Shown here piece by piece: positions 57,851-64,000 of a stretch of DNA of 64,000 nucleotides (position 1 is its first letter; the number at the start of each line of letters is the position of its first letter). Made by a program: the position numbers and the translations under genes. Location: contig CP053161.1 in the NCBI GenBank assembly GCA_014607495.2, forward strand, positions 4,225,115 to 4,289,114, in the 5' to 3' direction. This DNA comes from Carposina sasakii (taxonomy: Eukaryota > Arthropoda > Insecta > Lepidoptera > Carposinidae). Below the pieces are notes generated by a model. The model saw only the letters and a program-made list of their open reading frames with translations. It was not told the origin of the DNA and ran no database searches.

Positions 57851-58308
57851 GCTAAGAAAAAAGTCACTAGGAAGCATTTTAAAGTATGTAATAAAATATT
57901 TCCCTAACTGTTAACGTGTTCCTTAAATTTGTTATCATAGTTTCTAAGCTATAATCATGATGATAAACATTATTACCAACTAATAAACGAAAAATCTAAA
58001 GTTTTCATATTCTTATAAAATAAATAAATAGGTAATTCGTATGATGTTCTCCTGTATTTATAATTCCGCTGGTTGTAATAAATTTCAGTGGAGAGATTAA
58101 CAATTTCGGTGGTTTGATAATAATATCGGTGGCGATTGAAATTTTTAAATGCAGATATCTCAAGAAATAATACGTTTTTAAAAATGTGTACCATATGACT
58201 GAATATTATATATTTTAAGCTATTACTTCGAATACAAAAAAGTTATAGAAAGTGGATATAAAATTTCGCCAGCGTAGTCAAAAATCGAGGTTGTTGAAAT
58301 TCACCCAC
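57851..58308. other. No gene seen; GGTGG phrases
   Basis: AATTTCAGTGGAGAGATTAA, TTTCGGTGGTTTGATAATAA and ATCGGTGGCGATTGAAAT form an imperfect series at 58081-58143, recalling the TTTTGGTG cluster at 48.7 kb. It is a possible divergent tandem. Confidence 0.35.
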
Positions 58309-58316
58309 CTACTTAT

Positions 58317-58580
58317 GATGATGATGATCTCCGACCGTATTTCGGCCAAGGCGACCAATCTCTACAGAGATTGGCCAGGTACGCAAGAGATATTATAGTG
58401 CACAAGCGTGTGCGCAAACACAAATGCACTCTCTATTCCGTTACTCTCATAGTCCGATGGGACGGAAAGCCGACACGACCGGAGAGAGATCAGGCGCAGG
58501 ACCAACGGTTTTACGTGCTTTCCGAGACACGAGCTAAGTGACAATTTTACAACATTAACTGTACATGAATAAATTCATAT
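58317..58580 (-). mobile_element. SINE-B, 5'-truncated, with target duplication
   Basis: Tail (ATG)n at the left, CCGACCGTATTTCGGCCAAG, CATAGTCCGATGGGACGGAA, GAGAGAGATCAGGCGCAGGA, and TAAGTGACAATTTTACAAC at the right. Direct repeats CTACTTAT lie at 58309-58316 and 58581-58588. It lacks the tRNA-like head. Confidence 0.8.
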
Positions 58581-58588
58581 CTACTTAT

Positions 58589-59265
58589 ACTATTTATTCT
58601 GAATAGCTAACCTTGCCAGATAAACCCCACTGGCTCGACCAGTCACAAGTTCACAACACTTGAGGGTTTTGTTTTAGTTGTCGACGATAGGTTGTGTAGT
58701 GTGATGTTTGTTTGGATGCATCTATGTTTTGCCGACTCATTGGTTTTTTACCTACCCATCTAAAGAGTGTACTTAAACCTTTGGGCTTGTTTCTGTTTAC
58801 ATATCTGTGGGTTATACTTTTTGTAAACGACTAGTTTAGTAGGTATTATGTAGTACATCTACACTGGTTTACAGAATCCAAAACATAAAACTTTACCTTC
58901 CTGGCGCAGTCGGGTAATATAACACACTTGAATTCTCGTAATTTCAACTAGATAACAATATACTAATCAGTATTTTTTTGTGAATTATGGCAACATTCTA
59001 TAAAAAATAAAACTGTCATTGTGATAAGAAACAGCTGCTGCGCACGCGCATTCTAGCAAGCGTGTAACGAAACGTTTTAAAGAGTAAAGTAATACGAAAC
59101 GTTTCTTCCTTTAGCCGCTGTCCATCGGTTTGCTTCGAAATAAACAAAACTTCGATAAGTTTGATAAGAATGCACGCGTGAACATAATTCTGTAGACCTT
59201 TGAGCTTATCGCGCGTTCCTCGCCTGTTCAGTAACACGATTTTATAGCTGTTTTTAAAATATAAC
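58589..59265. other. Upstream of the hydrolase gene; no other gene
   Basis: AT-rich. The 5' untranslated region and promoter of the gene starting at 59266 should lie here. The only core-promoter-like stretch noted is TTTTTAAAATATAAC just before the ATG, which is too close to be a TATA box. The minus frame at 59016-59267 is a shadow. Confidence 0.4.
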
Positions 59266-59478
59266 ATGGGTGTCAGAAGTCGAAAAGTGTTTCAAGTCGT
59301 GTCAGGATGGCAGGCGGTGGAAATATTCGTGAAGTGCTTGTTCATTGGCATGTGGCAGCTGTTCCAAATAGCTTTGAAAACGTTATGGAAAGGACATCGC
59401 AGAAAGCTGAGGAAGATCTCCACAGTTGAACTGTCTGTGGATTCGTCTATTGGAACTCACTGCTACATCAAAATTATG
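59266..59478 (+). CDS. Exon 1, epoxide hydrolase 4-like protein
   Basis: 71 codons from an ATG in the context AACATGG to the donor ATG|GTGAGT (phase 0). A hydrophobic stretch at about residues 18-40 (AVEIFVKCLFIGMWQLFQIA) followed by basic WKGHRRKLRK fits an N-terminal membrane anchor with the rest of the protein on the other side. The end THCYIKIM joins in frame to DVKYHYTKIG of exon 2. This matches the 'HGYIKL..VKLHYVEAG' opening strand of the EPHX4-type alpha/beta-hydrolase fold. The start is the first ATG of the frame. Family assignment rests on exons 2-3; exon 1 has weaker similarity on its own, but phase and content fit. Confidence 0.65.
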
Positions 59479-59599
59479 GTGAGTATCAGTAAGTCGCTGT
59501 GGAACTATTCATCTTATCACCATCACTGCATAGCATCTAAGTACCAGCCAGACTACCTAAAAAGATTAAATAATAGATTGATAAAAGTATGGTAAAATT

Positions 59600-59764
59600 C
59601 CTCACTTAAGGAAACTCCCTTTAGAAGAACATAAGTATAAACAATTTAATCTTACCTACTTTTGTTAAACAAAAAATCTTACTTAGATATATGAAAGTTA
59701 TTTTTGCTGTAAGCACAATAAGTTATTTTTCTTAAATAGAAATATGACCTTTGTCTTATTTGTT
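59600..59764. other. Intron 1, first part
   Basis: AT-rich. Intron 1 runs from 59479 (GTGAGT) to 61183 (TTTCCAG). It is about 1.7 kb long and contains a Rep-G scrap, a Ret-D copy and a TR-B copy. Confidence 0.6.
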
Positions 59765-59893
59765 ACTCATTTACACACAAACTACCGAACGAATTTTGAT
59801 GAAACTTGGCTTATATAGCTTATAGTTAAACTACCTACACATAGGCCACATTATATGTATGTATACGTGGGTAGTTCACGCGGACGAAGTGTA
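59765..59893 (-). repeat. Rep-G, diverged
   Basis: In reverse: CTTCGTCCGCGTGAACTACC and CCAAGTTTCATCAAAATTCG match the Rep-G start and core. It lies in intron 1. Confidence 0.5.
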
Positions 59894-60186
59894 TACCGAA
59901 CGGGTATCTTTGCACACTACATAATCTGTCACTTTACCAAGTCATGATCAATTGTTTAAACCTTTCAATCAATTTAGCTACTTGTTCCTTGTTTACCATT
60001 TTTCGTCTAAGTACCGCATTTTTACGAGTTAATAACATACAGACAGACCTTGAAACACTGAGATATTAAACTAAATACTCGTAGGTACTTACGTAAGTAG
60101 GCAAGTGAGTTTAGTTTTAAATAAGCAGCTTATCTAGTAATCTGCTTATTAGTGTACCTACTAAGTGAGATACACACGAATCTACC

Positions 60187-60395
60187 TATTGCAGTCCACT
60201 GCTGGTCGTAGGCCTAGCCCAGGCCACGCCACGCCAAGGCTACTCATAGGGGGGTTTTTGCCCATAGTCACCACTATGGACGCTGCTGTCTACCTCCCGG
60301 AAACCCTTAATTGCTTCTTATGACACCATGTATGACACCCATGGGTAGACATGGGGTGGTACTTTTCTATTCGCCGATACCGCACGGCAATTACC
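60187..60395 (-). mobile_element. Ret-D retroposon in intron 1
   Basis: TATTGCAGTCCACTGCTGGT at the left, GCTGTCTACCTCCCGGAAAC, then TTAATTGCTTCTTATGACACC and ACCCATGGGTAGACATGGGG. The head is scrambled at the right end. Confidence 0.75.
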
Positions 60396-60410
60396 TACTG
60401 TATAGGTACA

Positions 60411-60785
60411 TACAGGGTGATTTTTGGTCGTCAACGTTCCCGAAAACTACGGAATCTCCTCGTCATCACGATCATATTTCTCCATGGAAGCATACCTGGG
60501 AAGTGTATGGTTTCCAAAATATTAGGGTCCAAAGTTGAGTAAATAGACTGCGTTTTTCTGCATAAATGTACATAGACGCGTGTAGCAAGATTTTTTCACG
60601 AAAAATAGTTAATATCTGTCTATAAAAAAGTACAACATAAACACTAGACACTATAAATTTCGCCCGATCAAGTAATTTAAAAAATATATATTTAAAAAAA
60701 AAATTCCCAGCATTTTTTTTGGCATAAACTTACTTTATTTGATGTATAGAGTACGTACCCTTCGTTAACGGTGGCCACAAAAAAA
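60411..60785 (+). mobile_element. TR-B element in intron 1
   Basis: TACAGGGTGATTTTTGGTCG at the left, all inner blocks, GTGGCCACAAAAAAA at the right. The final CACCCTGTA is lost. The opposed frames at 60311-60542 are in this element. Confidence 0.85.
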
Positions 60786-61183
60786 TATATAATCTCGCCC
60801 ATTATCCCCCAAAAAGGTTGGGCAGAAGTGTGCAAATTTCACAACCCACTTTTCACCAGTTAGCCTATTAAGTGTCTTGTGGTATGGGGTGAGCCTACCG
60901 CCGCTTTTCTGGCACAAATACAACAATCTAGCGACCGGTAACGAATCCAATAGGAAATGTTTAGGTGCCATTAAATCGAACGAGTGTCGTCATCGAAATG
61001 TTTGCTCCAATAGAAAGCCTTCATTCTACCGAGTAATTAGGTACTATTGGTGGGAGGGTTACGATAACAAACGTCAATGCGAAACGATGATATTGTCCAA
61101 GCATCCACAATTGAATGAGTTACACCTCCCGTCATCAGGTAAACATATCTCTACCATGATCAGCGACGTTCCTCAATTTCCAG

Positions 61184-61495
61184 GACGTGAAGTACCACTA
61201 CACAAAAATCGGACCACAATCCGGGAAACATGATCCTCGTCCTCGGAGATGCCCCTGACTCCGGCAATCTATGGAGCCCCACATGGTCCAGGGTTGTCAA
61301 ACGTCTTTCTGAATCTGGATACCAAGTGGTAACCCTGGACCTTCGGGGTACTGGTGGAAGCGAGGTTGGGACGAGACGGGACCTATCTCCTCCTCAAGTG
61401 GTGGATGAGCTGTCCACCTTGATGGAGGCACTTGGAGTATCTGATGTGAAGCCTGCTGTGGTTATTGGATTTGGCATTGGCGGAATGCTTACATG
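61184..61495 (+). CDS. Exon 2, epoxide hydrolase 4-like, with frameshift and altered active site
   Basis: Acceptor TTCCTCAATTTCCAG at 61169-61183. Reads DVKYHYTKIGPQSGK to 61228, then must shift frame to MILVLGDAPDSGNLWSPTWS from 61230. Staying in frame hits a stop within about 10 codons. Then VVTLDLRGTGGSE (the family's D-RG-G-SD loop) and VVIGFGIGGMLT (the nucleophile elbow). In active epoxide hydrolases the first motif is HGFPE and the elbow is GHDWGG with catalytic Asp. Here they are GDAPD and GFGIGG, with Gly in the Asp place. Donor ACATG|GTAAGA at 61495/61496, phase 2. So the fold is kept while the chemistry is lost, or this is a decaying copy. Confidence 0.8.
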
Positions 61496-61499
61496 GTAA

Positions 61500-62285
61500 G
61501 AAAGAGAAAAGGCTATTACCAACTACAAATATTTCATAGATAGTGTAGGTATGTAATTCAGATAAAAGGAATTGTTTTAAAATTACATTTGACAGCAAAA
61601 TGTAAGGAATACTTATCTGTCAAAATTGGACAATGTTTAGCTTAAATAATGTTTAAATTCTTTTGTAATACGAGTAACACGAATTAATTGTAACTCGTCA
61701 TACCTTCGTTGTAAAACGAAACACACAATTTCGTCAATCATTTTTACTTATCTTTGACCGTGATATTCAAAGTCTATCACGCGTCGTCACCCTACTTAAT
61801 TAATTATAAAATAAATAATAAAATCAAAATAGCCTTAATTCTGCCACATATAATAGATGATTAATTAGTTTATACAATTATCATTATTAGTTAATTGTGC
61901 TTTACATACATTATTATTTTATTCATTATTTCATTCTTAACTACTATACTAATTACACCTAATATTATTTCGATCCATTTCGTTTCATCGTGTGGAAGTC
62001 GCCTCTCTGGCGTAGGCCTCCCCAAGTTTCCTCTATTCGTCTCTGTCTCTGGCTTGTCTTCTCCAGTCTGGTCCACATGTTTCTTTAAATATATCATCCC
62101 ATCTTTTCCTTGGTCTCCCTTGTTTCTTTTTCCATCTCTTGACACCCACTCTACGATTTTTCTGGCCCTTTCACTTAATTAGGCCATAAATAATATAGGT
62201 ATCACTACAAACGCAATCATAGATGCAGGATGTTAAAGTTAACGAAACATCGTTTCGCAATGTCATTCTTCAGCACATCATCTTT
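61500..62285. other. Intron 2
   Basis: 793 bp, from GTAAGA at 61496 to TTTCAG at 62288. AT-rich. A CT-rich phrase at 61980-62160 (GCCTCTCTGGCGTAGGCCTC, TGGTCTCCCTTGTTTC) is open on both strands but shows no domain and looks like an old repeat. Confidence 0.6.
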
Positions 62286-62288
62286 CAG

Positions 62289-62412
62289 GTACTTGGCACA
62301 TAGTTACGGCCCCCTGATCAGGAAGTTCGTGGTTGTGGGCGCACCGCATCCCAACCTCTACTGGCAGTACCCACCGACCGAATTTTGTCGAAATACTTTA
62401 CACTTTATACAG
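62289..62412 (+). CDS. Exon 3, epoxide hydrolase 4-like protein
   Basis: Acceptor ATCTTTCAG|G. Completes the split codon to W and continues YLAHSYGPLIRKFVVVGAPH, then PNLYWQYPPTEFCRNTLHFI and Q, to a donor CAG|GTAAGA at 62412/62413 (phase 0). The block W.L...YP....KF..VNAPHPN is the strand and helix after the nucleophile elbow in EPHX-type hydrolases, and APHPN is intact here. The remaining exons (cap domain, acidic residue, His) are not in the window. Those known to precede the right edge were searched for and not found, so the next intron is at least 1.5 kb. Confidence 0.85.
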
Positions 62413-62430
62413 GTAAGATATTTTTACTTG

Positions 62431-62831
62431 TTTGATTAAACAAAAGAAACATGTCCGCCCCCTGATTACGTAAAAGCAATAGCCGAAGCAGCCCCCTTAT
62501 TACCTAACTAGCAAAAGCAAAGCGATAGCTAAATTGTACAAAAATCGCTGATTTCTTGTCAATTTCGTATTACGTAAAATGAATTTCAAATGAACTTGGA
62601 CATTTCAAGGCGAATATTGTACAATTTTCGCTATCGCTTTGCTTCGGCTTTGCTATTGCAAAGTAGGTAATCAGGGTGCCGCGCGATCGCAATAGTTGAA
62701 AGTGTATGCGTGCGCGCAACGAGCGCTCGTGGCTCGCACACACACACTCAATTATCGCGAACGCGCGGCTTCGGCTTTGCTATTGCTTTTACGTAATCAG
62801 GGGGCCGACATGTTTTTTTTGTTTAATCAAA
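62431..62831. mobile_element. Nested MITE-P palindromes in intron 3
   Basis: Outer arms of about 58 bp: TTTGATTAAACAAAAGAAAC then CCCCCTGATTACGTAAAAGC on the left, and GCTTTTACGTAATCAGGGGG then TTTAATCAAA on the right, with two or three mismatches. Inside is a second MITE-P copy (about 62490-62690) of the 52231-52412 type. Inside the right part is a third hairpin around GAGCGCTC (62720-62740) with GTGTGC/GCACAC arms. Confidence 0.85.
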
Positions 62832-63684
62832 GACGTTTGATATTAAGTAGCTAAGTGATATTATAAATAACCGCATGTCTTATGATGATGATGATGATAA
62901 TCTATAGGTACCTAGGTATAAACGTTTAACGACCATCCCACAGTTCTGACTACCTGCTCTGGTACCTCACATTAACCTATGTGGCACTTGATAGATAGGT
63001 AAAGTGTGTGTGTACCTACCTATCTAGAAAATTAGTAGTATATTTACTCAGTTTCTTCAGGTGAAAATCCTGCTCTTTATATCACTGCAGGTTAAACTGG
63101 GATTGTCTGCAGCGCATTTAGCTAGACCAGATCTACTTACCTATCATGTAATTTATAGTTATAGTAATATAACAAACATGATAGCAAATCAACGTGGCGC
63201 TCTGTAGCGCTTGCGTTGCGCAGACGACGCATTAGTGGTGTATTTACTATCTCCTACCTACACGGATTTTAGATTTCTTGATAAGTAGGTACTCGTATTT
63301 CTACCATCTCAGTAAATACATCTAGGTATCTCATCAAATCGATTGATTAAGTAGGTGCACTAGACTAATAAGTATCGCTACGTCTCATAAAAATGCTCAT
63401 TTCTGGGTAATTCACTTTTGCTTGGTGCACCAACGTCACGCAGATAACAGGGTTACATATGGGTTAAAAGGTGTAGTTTATCAAGCTACACAATCGCTAA
63501 GTGAATGTGCAGATAGTAAATATATTAAATATTACGATTTAGGCTCTTTTTAAGAGAATCAAGGTCATACACATGTATTGTATAGGTAAGTAGGTATATT
63601 TTTAACATCCCCCAAAACTTGTCCCGCATCATTACTACCCGTTCACTAAGTAGGCACTTGAATATTTTGATATATCGTCGTCAG

Positions 63685-64000
63685 CCTTTTGCAGTCCACT
63701 GCTGGACGTAGACCTCCCCCAGAGTACGCCACATGGCTCGATCTCCCATTTTTGCCATCCAGTCTCTACCAGCCGTCCTCTTTAAGTCCATCTGGCCGGA
63801 GGGCGCCCAACGCTACGCTACGCTGCCGAGGCGCGGTCTCCATTCAAGAACCCGCTTACTCCACCATCCACCGGTTCTACGACAGATGTGGCCTGCCTAC
63901 TGCCACTTCTGTCTGCTACATTTCGAGACTATGTCTGTCACTTTGGCCTTCTGCCGGTATCTCGTTTCGGACTTTGTCCATTAGCGAGATTCGGAGCATT
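63685..64000 (-). pseudogene. RTE-type LINE, C-terminal ORF end (partial)
   Basis: On minus the frame pieces read ML.ISLMDKVRNE near the right edge, then RRSVGRPPARWT (63785-63850), then WQKWEIEP and the ORF end with CTACGTCCAGCAGTGGACTG, then a CTGACGACGA tail at 63680. RRSVGRPP.RWTDD is a hallmark of RTE LINE C-termini. It is frame-broken. The window edge cuts it. Confidence 0.75.

Larger units (their letters stand above)
62413..64000. other. Intron 3 (continues beyond the window)
   Basis: Begins with GTAAGATATT. Holds the nested MITE-P palindrome (62431-62831), an ATG microsatellite at 62883-62897, an unannotated AT-rich stretch, and a LINE fragment at 63685-64000. No further hydrolase exon is recognisable. 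Confidence 0.55.

Noticed and set aside
60877..61233. 118-codon plus frame running into hydrolase exon 2
   Set aside because: It is in a third frame relative to the exon, crosses the TTTCCAG acceptor, and has no recognisable protein character. It is intron sequence.
61895..62182. 95-codon plus frame with a hydrophobic start
   Set aside because: It lies wholly in intron 2, has an equally long frame on minus, and its CT-rich composition explains the openness.

Overview
The window looks like nuclear DNA of an insect, most probably a moth or butterfly (Lepidoptera). It is AT-rich and almost gene-free. It is packed with short interspersed elements, LINE remnants that end in an AATAAAG-type tail, and many small inverted-repeat elements. 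Its only confident protein-coding content is split by GT-AG introns. Nothing bacterial, no rRNA, no CRISPR array and no intact tRNA gene was seen. Almost every open frame of 60-110 codons lies inside a repeat or has no recognisable protein character.

Layout. Positions 1-47,000 are intergenic or intronic sequence filled with mobile-element copies. They include nine copies (over the whole window) of an element with TACAGGGTG ends (TR-B), five copies of a palindromic element with similar ends (TR-A), and a hAT-type element with a perfect 8-bp target duplication (9346-9821). A mini-element carrying five TATCGATA octamers lies at 23903-24033. At 45.5-48 kb there is a GC-richer patch with two possible, unproven, short 5' exons. 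At 48.7-50.4 kb lies a decayed RTE-type LINE on the minus strand. From 51 to 55 kb come tRNA-derived SINEs, a second hAT mini-element, large palindromes and one element nested inside another. At 59.27-62.41 kb are the first three recognisable coding exons of an alpha/beta-hydrolase of the epoxide hydrolase 4 type (plus strand), which runs off the right edge. A second RTE LINE fragment ends the window.

Main results. (1) The epoxide-hydrolase-like gene has lost the family's nucleophile aspartate and its HGFP oxyanion motif, and exon 2 carries an apparent frameshift. It is either a non-enzymatic paralogue with an assembly error or a pseudogene. (2) Three abundant retroposon families, called Ret-C, Ret-D and Ret-E here, share a homologous head but have different bodies and tails. 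Many copies have exact target-site duplications of 10-31 bp and variable 5' truncation. The Ret-D tail is the last codons and stop of an RTE LINE ORF, which points to the LINE that moves it. (3) A palindrome-within-palindrome element starts about 19 bp after a splice donor of the hydrolase gene.

Family names (TR-A, TR-B, Ret-C, Ret-D, Ret-E, Rep-G, SINE-B, SINE-T, MITE-P) are local labels, not database names. Repeat boundaries are approximate unless a target duplication is given.
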